A stretch of DNA of 6,504 nucleotides from Gammaproteobacteria bacterium. GTDB taxonomy: Bacteria > Pseudomonadota > Gammaproteobacteria > Granulosicoccales > Granulosicoccaceae. Position numbers and translations under genes: made by a program. The DNA lies in NCBI GenBank assembly GCA_020444765.1, contig JAGRHW010000204.1, forward strand, positions 1 through 6,504, in the 5' to 3' direction. The notes under the pieces are model-generated. The model did no database searches and was not told where the DNA came from. It saw only the letters and a list, made by a program, of their open reading frames with translations. This document shows positions 1 to 6,504 of the stretch, one piece after another. The stretch's first letter is position 1. Each line of letters begins with the position of its first letter.

Positions 1-1
1 C

Positions 2-748
2 TATCTGGCGGACTTCGGCGCGCTCAACGAAAAAAGCGAGGACACGGAAAGCCAACTCCGCACACTCAATTTCCAGAGTGTCCGGCAGACCCGCAAACTC
101 TGGCAGCAAAGCCTGTTCGTGCGCTGGGAGCATGAGAAATTCGATGCCGGTGACGAAAGCGGCACGATCAATCTGATTCTGCCCGGCGTCAGCTGGTCGC
201 GCACCCTGACACGCGGTGGCGCCAATCCTTATTGGGGTAATCACCTCGCCGTGCAGTTCATGGGTGGCCACACCTCGCTGTTTTCCGATATCAATCTGTT
301 CAAAACCGTGTTGTCGATGAAGTGGCTGCGCACCTTCAGGTCGAAACACAAGCTGATCATGAGCCTGGACTACGGCGCTATCGCCAGCGATGAATTCAGC
401 CAGATCCCGGCCTCGCACCGTTTTTACGTCGGTGGCGACCGCAGTATTCGCGGCTTCAAATACCGCTCCATTTCACCGGAAGACGATGACGGCAATCTGC
501 TCGGCGGTCGCTTCAAGGAAGTCGGCAGTATCGAGTACGATTATAATTTTTTCGAAAAGTGGAGTGCCGCCGTGTTCCTCGATGCCGGGCGCGCGTTCGA
601 CAAATTTGACGAGCGCTATCACGTCGGCACCGGTGTCGGCGTGCGCTGGCAGTCGCCGGTCGGCCCCTTGCGGCTGGATATGGGTTTCGGCATCAGCGAA
701 GTCGATATACCGATACTCTTTCACCTGTCGATCGGGCCGGAGTTGTAA
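2..748 (+). CDS. tamA: TamA, outer-membrane translocation and assembly module subunit (C-terminal part, 5' end outside window)
   Basis: TamA is an Omp85-family barrel in the outer membrane. With TamB it helps insert a subset of outer-membrane proteins and, in recent work on the family, contributes to phospholipid transport between membranes. The frame is open from base 2 to a TAA at 746-748, giving 248 visible residues. E. coli TamA is about 577 residues, so the POTRA domains and first barrel strands lie to the left of the window. Seen directly: a PGVSWSR stretch typical of the TamA barrel at about residues 60-66; the Omp85 loop-6 signature RFYVGGDRSIRGF at residues 140-152, with IRGF (bases 446-457) in place of the more common VRGF/VRGY; SPVGPLRLDMGFG near residues 218-230, a common penultimate-strand motif; and the terminal SIGPEL, closely matching TamA C-termini. 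A GTG at 119 lies inside the barrel and is not the start. The gene overlaps tamB by one base. BamA or TamL are alternatives, but the ending and the tamB neighbour favour TamA. Confidence 0.95.
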   Translation, partial: YLADFGALNEKSEDTESQLRTLNFQSVRQTRKLWQQSLFVRWEHEKFDAGDESGTINLILPGVSWSRTLTRGGANPYWGNHLAVQFMGGHTSLFSDINLFKTVLSMKWLRTFRSKHKLIMSLDYGAIASDEFSQIPASHRFYVGGDRSIRGFKYRSISPEDDDGNLLGGRFKEVGSIEYDYNFFEKWSAAVFLDAGRAFDKFDERYHVGTGVGVRWQSPVGPLRLDMGFGISEVDIPILFHLSIGPEL

Positions 749-3700
749 TGTTACTGAGCCTGCTGCGAATCACTTTCACGACCCTGGTTGCCCTGCTGGT
801 GATCAGCCTGTGTCTTGCCGCCTGGTTTCTGGTCACTGACGAAGGTAATCGCGAGCTTGCCAATCTCGCCCAGTACCGGGATTCGCGGCTGTCGATCGAG
901 CTGGAAGACGGCAGTCTGCTGCGCGGCCTCAACGCCCGTTCATTTGGCTGGCAGGACGAAAAACTCGGGATTCAGGCCGAGGGCATCGCCTCGGATTGGG
1001 ACGCTCGCTGCCTGCTGAAGAAAACCTTTTGCGCCAACGAGCTGTCGATCGAACGACTTGCCGTCAAGACCCGTTCAAGCGGGCAGGAAAAACCGCAACG
1101 CAGTGACGCCATCCGTCTTCCGGAAATCCGCCTGCCGATCTCGCTGGACGTAAAACAGCTTGCGGTAAAACAATTGCTGATAGATTACGCCGACCAGGCC
1201 CAGCCGCTGTTATTTGAAAATATAAACCTGCGTGCCAGCTCCGATGGCGAGCGGGTTTCGATCCAGAGACTCTCGGCCCGATTCCGCCACATCATCGCCA
1301 GCGTATCCGGACAGATCGATTTGCGCGAACAGTACCCGCTGTCACTCAAGCTGGGAGCGATCCTGGAAAAGCAGATCGCCGGCGAGGATCTGTCCCTGCT
1401 GGCGAACCTGGAAGGCTCGCTGGCCAGTCTGATGGTCGAGGCGGAAAGTGTCGGTGCGATTGAGGCAAAGCTGTCCGGTGCCGCCAACGTGCTGGCGCCG
1501 GATATTCCGACCCACGCCCGCCTGACCTGGCAGGAGGCCGGCTGGCCGCTCAAGGAACAAACGCTGGTCAAGGTATCGGATGGGAGTCTGGATTTACAGG
1601 GCGATCTGACGGATTTCAGCAGCAAATTGACGGCCCGTGTCAGCGGAAAAAATATTCCGGACAGCCATGTATCGCTGGCAGGTCTGCTCAACACGCAACG
1701 CTTCAAGGCCGAGGCGGTCGATATCGATACACTCGAGGGAAAGATACTCGGCGAGGCCGAACTGGATTGGTCGGACAGGCTCGCCTGGTCATCCAATCTG
1801 CATTTTTCCGGCATCAATCCGCAATCTCTGGCGGCCGGATTTCCGGGCGATCTGGCCGGTAATCTGCTGGTCACGGGCCGGCTCAATGACGACCGGAGCT
1901 GGGAACTGCAAGTCCTGCCCGCGGTCATTCAAGGCCAGTTACGCGGCCAACCGCTGCACGCGCATGCCATCGTCCAGCACAGCGCCGAGCAGCGCTGGCA
2001 AATTGAAAGCCTGCGCCTGATCAGCGAGCAGAATCATCTCGAAATCAGTGGCGAGATCGCCGATCAATGGAATCTGGCCGGGCAAGTCGATTTACAGCAA
2101 CTGCATCTGCTGATGCCGGACGTGGCCGGTTCCATCGCCGGTGAGTTTTCCGTACTCGGCGCCTTGCAGACACCCGATGTCAATTTTCAGCTGCAGGCGC
2201 CCGCCCTGCACTGGCAGAAATACTCGCTGGACAATCTGACGCTTGGCGGCAAGGTCCGCGAGTATGCCGAGACCGACAGCCTGTTGCGGCTGAGCCTCGA
2301 CAGACTGACGATCGACCAGCAGGTCTTCAACAATCTGGAGCTCAAGGCTGACGGCAGTCGCGCGGCACACCGCTTCAGCATCGGCGCGGACGGGCCCGAG
2401 GCAAGCAGTCTGCGAGCAGATGTCGAGGGCCGACTCAGCAAGGCGCTCGACTGGCAAGGCACGCTTCTTGGGGCGACCGTCGCGATCCCGCAGCACACGC
2501 TGCGGCTGGCCGATAAAACCGGCCTGAGCTGGCAGCAGAACGACAAGACATTCAGCGTCGATCCGCATTGCTGGCAAAGCGACCGCCAGGGGCGCCTGTG
2601 TCTGCTTGAACCCCTGCTGGCCGCTGCCGATGGTCGCGCCGTTCTGCGCCTCGACGATTACGCTCTGCAACAGCTCGACGGCTTTCTGCCGGAAAACACG
2701 CGATTGAGCGGCAACGCGACCGTCGACGCGACGCTAGGCTGGGGACCGGCCTTGCCCGGTGGATTCAGCCTGGAGCTGGAAGCCGACATCGGCGACGGCA
2801 AGCTGCAGGTCGACGCCTCCGGAGCCGGCGAAGCACTCGATTTTTCCTGGCAGATCTTATCGCTGAGCGCGCGGATGGATGATCGATCGATTCTTGCGAG
2901 CGCCGATATCGAGTCGCAGGCGCTCGGCAAGGCGCGGGCCCGTCTGTCGATCGATCCCACGATCAAACCACTGACGATTCAAAACGGCGAAATCAATCTG
3001 GATGGCTTTGATCTCGGGTTTCTGCAAACGTTTTTCCCCGATTACCAGGAAATCGGTGGTCGCTTGTCCGCCAACGGCAGGCTGACTGGCCCGCTTCGCG
3101 AGCCCGTCTTCAACGGTCGTGTCTTGCTGGAAGATCCCGTCATCAAATCCGCCGGGCTGCCCTTGTCAGTCACCGGCGGCAAAATCGAGGCAACGATCTT
3201 CAATAATACCGCGCAGATCGACGGCCGGATCGACAGCGGCAATGGCGAGGTCCGGCTTGGCGGAAATGCCGACTGGCAGGACCTCAAGGCCTGGCGGCTG
3301 GCGCTGACCGTCGATGGCGAAGCGCTGGTTATCAGCCAGAAGCCACTGGTCGAATCGGTGGTGGCGCCGGCCTTGACGATCGCCATCAAACCCCGGCAGG
3401 TGGATATCGGCGGCCGGCTGGACATTATGGCGGCCGCGATCAACATCAAGGAAATTCCCAAGGGCGCGACCACGCTTTCGCCGGATATCGTGGTCGACAA
3501 AAAGACGACCGACAAGACCGAAGACGGGAAATGGCAGATCAATACCGATGTCACCGTCGTGCTCGGCAAGGCCGTGCGCTTGTCCGGTTACGGTTTGCGC
3601 GCCCAGCTGACCGGCGACTTCAAGCTTGTGCAGCAGGATGACAAGCCCTTGCAACTGTTCGGCGAAATCACGATTCCGGAAGGTATTTACAAGTCCTACG

Positions 3701-4236
3701 GCCAGGACCTGACGATCCGCGAAGGGCAAATCCTGCTGATCGGACCGGTCGAGCAATCCACCTTCGATATCCGTGCTTACCGGGAAGTAGACGATGTGCG
3801 GGCCGGCCTGCATATCACCGGCAATATCGACGATCCGGTACTGACGCTCTACTCCGAACCGTTTATGGCCGATGAGCGGATTCTTGCCTATATCGTGCTG
3901 GGCCGTGATATCGACGCCGGTGAGAACAACGACAGCAACATTCTGGCGACCGCGGCGATCTCGATGGGGATTTCCAACGGCCGCGGTCTGGCGACGGATA
4001 TCGCCGAGGCATTCGGTATCCGGGAGTTTAATATCGAGGCGAGCGGCCGAGGTGAAGACACCCAGGTATTGCTCAGCGGGCGGCTGTCGTCACGCCTGCT
4101 GGTGCGTTACGGGGTTGGCGTTTTCACGCCGGTCAATACGCTTTATCTGCGTTATGATCTGACCAGGAAACTCTATCTGGAAACGGCGCAGGGCCTGGAG
4201 CGGGCGGTGGATCTGATCTACTCGTTTGAATTCTAG
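748..4236 (+). CDS. tamB: TamB, inner-membrane-anchored translocation and assembly module subunit (AsmA-like, DUF490 C-terminus)
   Basis: TamB spans the periplasm and works with TamA in outer-membrane protein assembly and, as a bridge-like AsmA-family protein, is implicated in lipid transport. This copy is complete at 1162 residues, slightly shorter than the about 1260 of E. coli. Seen directly: an uncleaved signal-anchor helix at residues 8-29; a conserved N-terminal block with TDEG (30-33) and DGSLLRGL (54-61); then a very long stretch of alternating hydrophobic and polar residues expected for the beta-taco; and the TamB_C/DUF490 domain over about residues 820-1162, including ERILAYIVLGRDID and the ending YSFEF. 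Only five cysteines are present: C22 in the anchor, C88/C95 and C608/C618. The ATG at 748-750 shares its A with the TAA of tamA and has a GGAG at 739-742, five bases upstream, so translation is probably coupled to tamA. No upstream alternative start is plausible without running into the tamA barrel frame. Identity is secure. Confidence 0.97.
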   Translation: MLLSLLRITFTTLVALLVISLCLAAWFLVTDEGNRELANLAQYRDSRLSIELEDGSLLRGLNARSFGWQDEKLGIQAEGIASDWDARCLLKKTFCANELSIERLAVKTRSSGQEKPQRSDAIRLPEIRLPISLDVKQLAVKQLLIDYADQAQPLLFENINLRASSDGERVSIQRLSARFRHIIASVSGQIDLREQYPLSLKLGAILEKQIAGEDLSLLANLEGSLASLMVEAESVGAIEAKLSGAANVLAPDIPTHARLTWQEAGWPLKEQTLVKVSDGSLDLQGDLTDFSSKLTARVSGKNIPDSHVSLAGLLNTQRFKAEAVDIDTLEGKILGEAELDWSDRLAWSSNLHFSGINPQSLAAGFPGDLAGNLLVTGRLNDDRSWELQVLPAVIQGQLRGQPLHAHAIVQHSAEQRWQIESLRLISEQNHLEISGEIADQWNLAGQVDLQQLHLLMPDVAGSIAGEFSVLGALQTPDVNFQLQAPALHWQKYSLDNLTLGGKVREYAETDSLLRLSLDRLTIDQQVFNNLELKADGSRAAHRFSIGADGPEASSLRADVEGRLSKALDWQGTLLGATVAIPQHTLRLADKTGLSWQQNDKTFSVDPHCWQSDRQGRLCLLEPLLAAADGRAVLRLDDYALQQLDGFLPENTRLSGNATVDATLGWGPALPGGFSLELEADIGDGKLQVDASGAGEALDFSWQILSLSARMDDRSILASADIESQALGKARARLSIDPTIKPLTIQNGEINLDGFDLGFLQTFFPDYQEIGGRLSANGRLTGPLREPVFNGRVLLEDPVIKSAGLPLSVTGGKIEATIFNNTAQIDGRIDSGNGEVRLGGNADWQDLKAWRLALTVDGEALVISQKPLVESVVAPALTIAIKPRQVDIGGRLDIMAAAINIKEIPKGATTLSPDIVVDKKTTDKTEDGKWQINTDVTVVLGKAVRLSGYGLRAQLTGDFKLVQQDDKPLQLFGEITIPEGIYKSYGQDLTIREGQILLIGPVEQSTFDIRAYREVDDVRAGLHITGNIDDPVLTLYSEPFMADERILAYIVLGRDIDAGENNDSNILATAAISMGISNGRGLATDIAEAFGIREFNIEASGRGEDTQVLLSGRLSSRLLVRYGVGVFTPVNTLYLRYDLTRKLYLETAQGLERAVDLIYSFEF

Positions 4237-4286
4237 GTGTTACGGGAAAGGTGTCAGTGGTTGCGGGAAGCTGGTTGAAACAATCC

Positions 4287-4309
4287 GACGCCGTCAGATC
4301 GACGGCGTC
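4287..4309 (+). terminator. Candidate tamB terminator hairpin lacking a T-run
   Basis: GACGCCGTC (4287-4295) and GACGGCGTC (4301-4309) are perfect 9-bp reverse complements around the five-base loop AGATC, 51 bases after the tamB stop. The stem is G+C-rich, and the position fits the end of the tamAB transcript. The following bases, TTGCAGGGTCTGTT, are only partly T-rich, so this is not a textbook intrinsic terminator. It could instead be a 3'-end protecting hairpin, a Rho-dependent end, or a palindromic protein site. The palindrome reads the same on both strands, so it could also end transcripts arriving from the cco side, but no T-run exists there either. Confidence 0.4.
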
Positions 4310-4321
4310 TTGCAGGGTCTG

Positions 4322-4557
4322 TTAATCGCCATACTCTCCGGTATCGGTTGGAAGTTCCAAGCCCCAGCTACCTTCTGTATCTGCGATCATCATTTCTTTT
4401 AAACGTTCTATGAGTCTAGCCAAAATAATCAACACTGTTTTAGTCGCTTCTACTTTACGTTTATCGTCTTACCGACGTGAAAAGTTACTTTGCCGCGACA
4501 CGTTTTACACACCCAACAGGCCGGAAAACCGCAAAAGTCTCTGACCTGGTTCGCTTT
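4322..4557 (-). pseudogene. Possible remnant of an unrecognised gene: two overlapping short open frames
   Basis: On the minus strand one frame is open for 35 codons from 4557 to a TAG at 4452-4450 and encodes a Cys-rich peptide (CGFPACWVCKTCRGK, with four Cys) that has no good start. A second frame is open for 48 codons from 4468 to a TAA at 4324-4322 and encodes a charged amphipathic stretch (ILARLIERLKEMM) followed by an acidic tail ending in TGEYGD. They overlap by 19 bases, so one frameshift near 4450-4468 would join them into a single reading. Internal starts in the second frame are GTG at 4435 (37 residues) and ATG at 4393 (23 residues), neither with a convincing ribosome binding site. 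I do not recognise the protein. A transposase tail or a small zinc-ribbon protein is possible, as is plain chance in A+T-rich DNA. Confidence 0.25.
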
Positions 4558-4596
4558 TTATAAAAAAATTATATGTTGCGATTCACGAACCCGTTG

Positions 4597-4626
4597 ACTA
4601 TACCCCCGAATCAGCCCGGGGAGCAA
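4597..4626 (-). promoter_or_regulatory. Sigma70-like promoter candidate reading toward the small frames
   Basis: Read on the minus strand, TTGCTC (4626-4621) and TATAGT (4602-4597) are separated by 18 bases, close to the TTGACA/TATAAT consensus and spacing. A transcript would begin near 4590 and run leftward across the short open frames toward tamB. The element lies downstream of ccoS in the same direction, so it would drive a separate transcript. Short promoter-like matches are common by chance in A+T-rich spacer, so this is a weak call. Confidence 0.25.
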
Positions 4627-4668
4627 GCCGGTGAATGTTAATTTAGCGTAATACTCTAAAGCTGATTC
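4608..4668. repeat. Nested inverted repeats that could fold as a three-helix junction
   Basis: GAATCAGC (4608-4615) is the exact reverse complement of GCTGATTC (4661-4668). Inside them, CCGG at 4616-4619 can pair with CCGG at 4628-4631 directly after the left outer arm, and TTTAG at 4642-4646 can pair with CTAAA at 4656-4660 directly before the right outer arm. All three helices could stack at one junction on either strand. The inner helices are short (4 and 5 bp), so stability is modest. It might act as the 3' structure of the ccoIS transcript, but there is no T-run after it in that direction. I know no named element with this sequence. Confidence 0.3.
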
Positions 4669-4716
4669 TGGATAAATTGACTGCTATGGACGCTAGAGAA
4701 ATCAGTCGGTTGAGGT

Positions 4717-4920
4717 TTATTCCTTATCTGGATTTGAATTTTTCTGAACGGACTCTTCTGGCTCTTTTGTGACCGGCTCCTCATCATCATCCATAAGGAT
4801 TCGATAGGCCGGCCCCTCAAGATCATCGAACTGGCCGGACTTCACCGCCCACAGCAAGGCAATCACGATAATGACGGCGAAAACCCCGCTGACCGGTATC
4901 AGTAAAAATAAAGAATCCAC
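4717..4920 (-). CDS. ccoS: CcoS, cbb3-type cytochrome oxidase assembly protein
   Basis: CcoS is a small inner-membrane protein required for cbb3 oxidase to mature; in Rhodobacter capsulatus, loss of ccoS leaves an inactive enzyme lacking cofactors in the catalytic subunit. This copy is complete at 67 residues. Seen directly: one membrane helix at about residues 4-24, then the family signature SGQFDDLEGPAYRILMDDDE at residues 28-47, and a charged, probably disordered tail. The start is GTG at 4920-4918, not the overlapping ATG at 4922-4920, which is out of frame and meets a stop after seven codons. The Shine-Dalgarno AGAGG lies at 4931-4927, within the last codons of ccoI, six bases from the GTG. 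Only two bases separate the ccoI stop from this start, so the two genes are surely one transcription unit and probably translationally coupled. No strong terminator is visible after its TAA. Confidence 0.96.
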   Translation of the reverse strand: MDSLFLLIPVSGVFAVIIVIALLWAVKSGQFDDLEGPAYRILMDDDEEPVTKEPEESVQKNSNPDKE

Positions 4921-4922
4921 AT

Positions 4923-6503
4923 CTAACCTCTGTGTTCGGGGGTTACGGCCAGGTCCCGCAACCGGGCGGAATTGAGCACCACCAGCAATGAACTGAGTGA
5001 CATACCGATGGCGGCCATCCAGGGCGCAATATAGCCCGCTGCCGCTGCCGGGATGGCAATCAGGTTATACAGCAGCGCCCAGGCCAGGTTCTGACGAATC
5101 ACGCTAACCGTTTTGACGGCATGCCGCAATCCATCTTTCAGAGTTGTCAGGGAGTTGGACACCAGCACGATATCGGCGTTGAATTTGGCCAGTTGCGCGG
5201 CACTGCCCATTGCGATCGAAACCTGGGCGCCCGCCAGCACCGGCGAATCATTGATACCGTCACCGATCATCGCAACCACCCGCCCCTCGGCCTGCATGGC
5301 TCTCAGAGCCTCGAGTTTTTCGGCCGGACTCATACGGAAGCTCACCTGCCGGATGCCGGTCTGCTCGGCGACCCGACGGGCCGCCCGCTCGGTATCGCCG
5401 GTCAGCAGATGTGTGGCGATGTGCCGTCGGTCAAGATAGGTAATCAGTCCGGCGGCCCCGGGACGTACTTCGTCACCCAGCAGAAACGCCGCGACAAGCT
5501 GCTCTTCACAGGCCAGCAAGACCACCGAATAGCCGTCCATAGCCAGGCTCTGCAGCTCGGCGGGCGGCAAAACCACGCCGTTTTGAGCGACCACGAAGCG
5601 GTCATTGCCGATGCTGTATTGCATTCCTTCGATGGTGCCGGTAACGCCCTGGCCCGGATAATTCCGGACATCGCTGACCTTGACCGACTGCAGATCGAGC
5701 GACTGTGCGAGGGCCTCGGCAACCAGCGCCTTGCCGAGCAGATGCTCGGAATCGGCTTCCAGTGCCGCAGCCACAAGCAACATGCTGCTGGCGGGTTGAT
5801 CGGAGAAGTTTTTCAATTCACGCAGTTTCAGCTCGCCGTCGGTCAAGGTGCCGGTCTTGTCAAAATTGAAATCCGTGATCTTGCTCAGGGACTCCAGGGC
5901 ATTGCCCCGGGTAACCAGCATACCGGCGGACGCCAGGGCACCGGTGGCCGCGGTCATCGCTGCCGGCGTTGCGAGTGACAGCGCGCAGGGACAGGTAACC
6001 ACCAGCAATGAGATGACAACTTCCAGCCAGCGTTCGCTGCCGGCCATGTACCAGCCCAGCCCGACCACACCGGCAAAGCTCAATATGCCAAGTACGAACC
6101 AGCCGGCAATCCGGTTGGCCAGCATCGCGACCGCCGGCTTTTCGGTCTGCGCTCTTTCCATCAGGCGCAACATATGGGACAAAACCGTTTCCTGGCCGAC
6201 CGACTCCACGCGTACGATAAGCGGACTTTCGGCATTCATGCTGCCACCCACCACCTGATCGCCTTCCTTGCAGGCACGCGGCAGACTCTCGCCGGTCAGC
6301 AGGGATTCGTCGAGACTGGACACACCGGAGACGATAACGCCATCGGCCGGCACGATCTCGCCGGCCAGAACCCGAACCTGATCACCCGGAACCAGCTCGG
6401 CAACCGCTACGTTTTCGTAATCGCCGGTTTTCGGGTTGAGCCGACGCGCACTGGCCGGCGTTACCCGGGTCAGCCGCTCGTTGACATCGGCCGATCGCTC
6501 GCG
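4923..6503 (-). CDS. ccoI: CcoI, copper-transporting P1B-type ATPase for cbb3 oxidase maturation (N-terminus outside window)
   Basis: CcoI (FixI) uses ATP to move copper across the inner membrane for the CuB centre of cbb3 oxidase. The 526 visible residues end in a TAG at 4925-4923; the family is usually 720-830 residues, so the N-terminal metal-binding domain and first membrane helices lie to the right of the window. Seen directly, numbering visible residues: actuator-domain TGES at 70-73; helix at about 133-155; helix with the metal-binding CPC at 171-173 (bases 5993-5985); phosphorylation motif DKTGT at 215-219 (5861-5847); SEHL at 252-255 where SEHP is expected; TGD at 368-370; GDGIND at 414-419 (5264-5247); a helix with YN at 479-480; and a last helix with MSLSS at 501-505. 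CPC, YN and MxxSS are the Cu(I)-ATPase metal ligands. A generic CopA exporter is the alternative, but the ccoS neighbour makes CcoI by far the more likely. Confidence 0.94.
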   Translation of the reverse strand, partial: RERSADVNERLTRVTPASARRLNPKTGDYENVAVAELVPGDQVRVLAGEIVPADGVIVSGVSSLDESLLTGESLPRACKEGDQVVGGSMNAESPLIVRVESVGQETVLSHMLRLMERAQTEKPAVAMLANRIAGWFVLGILSFAGVVGLGWYMAGSERWLEVVISLLVVTCPCALSLATPAAMTAATGALASAGMLVTRGNALESLSKITDFNFDKTGTLTDGELKLRELKNFSDQPASSMLLVAAALEADSEHLLGKALVAEALAQSLDLQSVKVSDVRNYPGQGVTGTIEGMQYSIGNDRFVVAQNGVVLPPAELQSLAMDGYSVVLLACEEQLVAAFLLGDEVRPGAAGLITYLDRRHIATHLLTGDTERAARRVAEQTGIRQVSFRMSPAEKLEALRAMQAEGRVVAMIGDGINDSPVLAGAQVSIAMGSAAQLAKFNADIVLVSNSLTTLKDGLRHAVKTVSVIRQNLAWALLYNLIAIPAAAAGYIAPWMAAIGMSLSSLLVVLNSARLRDLAVTPEHRG

Positions 6504-6504
6504 G

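Larger units (their letters stand above)
4237..4716. other. A+T-rich intergenic stretch between convergent tamB and ccoS
   Basis: This is 480 bases between two convergent genes, with no gene I can name. By hand count 4381-4680 is about 41 % G+C, with 4381-4440 near 33 %, well below the flanking genes. It contains a perfect hairpin at 4287-4309, two short overlapping minus-strand open frames at 4322-4557, a run of A and T at 4555-4575, a minus-strand promoter-like pair at 4597-4626 and nested inverted repeats at 4608-4668. The length and base composition are unusual for a simple terminator region and would fit a small RNA, a decayed acquired gene or a repeat. I see no terminal inverted repeats or target-site duplications that would mark an insertion sequence. 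Confidence 0.8.

Noticed and set aside
1185..1928. A 247-codon open frame on the minus strand opposite tamB
   Set aside because: It lies wholly antisense to the well-supported tamB frame, its translation is rich in Ser, Arg and Pro with no domain I recognise, and such shadows are expected in G+C-rich genes. The same applies to the other long antisense frames at 2092-2670, 3042-3569 and 3166-3813.
4555..4575. A/T-run that could be an intrinsic terminator tail on the minus strand
   Set aside because: It contains seven consecutive T on the minus strand, but no convincing G+C-rich hairpin lies directly upstream of it; the only nearby pairing is about three base pairs.
4580..4612. A tRNA-like string on the minus strand (GGGGGTATAGTC followed by GGGTTCGTGAATC)
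   Set aside because: The pieces resembling a tRNA 5' end and T-loop are only a few bases apart, leaving no room for an anticodon arm, and no acceptor stem can be formed.
4591..4622. Plus-strand TTGACT at 4594-4599 as a -35 element
   Set aside because: No acceptable -10 hexamer occurs 16-18 bases downstream, where the sequence is G+C-rich, and no plus-strand gene follows.
5121..5978. A 285-codon open frame on the plus strand opposite ccoI
   Set aside because: It is antisense to the catalytic core of CcoI, where the minus-strand frame has all P-type ATPase motifs. The plus-strand translation is low-complexity and rich in Gly, Gln, His and Arg, with no recognisable domain.

Overview
The window reads as a chromosomal piece of a proteobacterium, most likely a gammaproteobacterium. 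The evidence is a tamA-tamB pair for outer-membrane protein assembly and the ccoI-ccoS end of a cbb3-type cytochrome oxidase maturation cluster. The coding DNA is G+C-rich (roughly 60 % by eye). Genus cannot be resolved from the sequence alone.

Layout: positions 2-748 (+) hold the C-terminal barrel part of TamA, cut by the left edge. Positions 748-4236 (+) hold a complete TamB whose ATG shares one base with the TamA stop codon. Positions 4237-4716 are a 480-base intergenic stretch, clearly more A+T-rich than the genes (about 41 % G+C by hand count over 4381-4680). Positions 4717-4920 (-) hold a complete CcoS. Positions 4923-6503 (-) hold the C-terminal two thirds of the copper-transporting P-type ATPase CcoI, cut by the right edge. 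The tam genes and the cco genes therefore converge on the intergenic stretch.

TamA (outer-membrane barrel) and TamB (inner-membrane-anchored periplasmic beta-taco protein) form the translocation and assembly module that spans the envelope. CcoI moves copper across the inner membrane for the CuB site of cbb3 oxidase, and CcoS is a small membrane protein needed for cofactor insertion into the same enzyme. The two pairs have no obvious functional link; they are simply neighbours.

Most of the window is ordinary, well-known biology. The points worth a second look are: (i) the intergenic stretch, which holds a perfect 9-bp hairpin just after tamB, two overlapping short open frames on the minus strand that may be the remains of one gene, a promoter-like element reading into them, and a possible three-helix structure; and (ii) the CcoI sequence, where the usually invariant Pro of the SEHP motif reads Leu. 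I saw no tRNA, rRNA, CRISPR array or intact mobile element.
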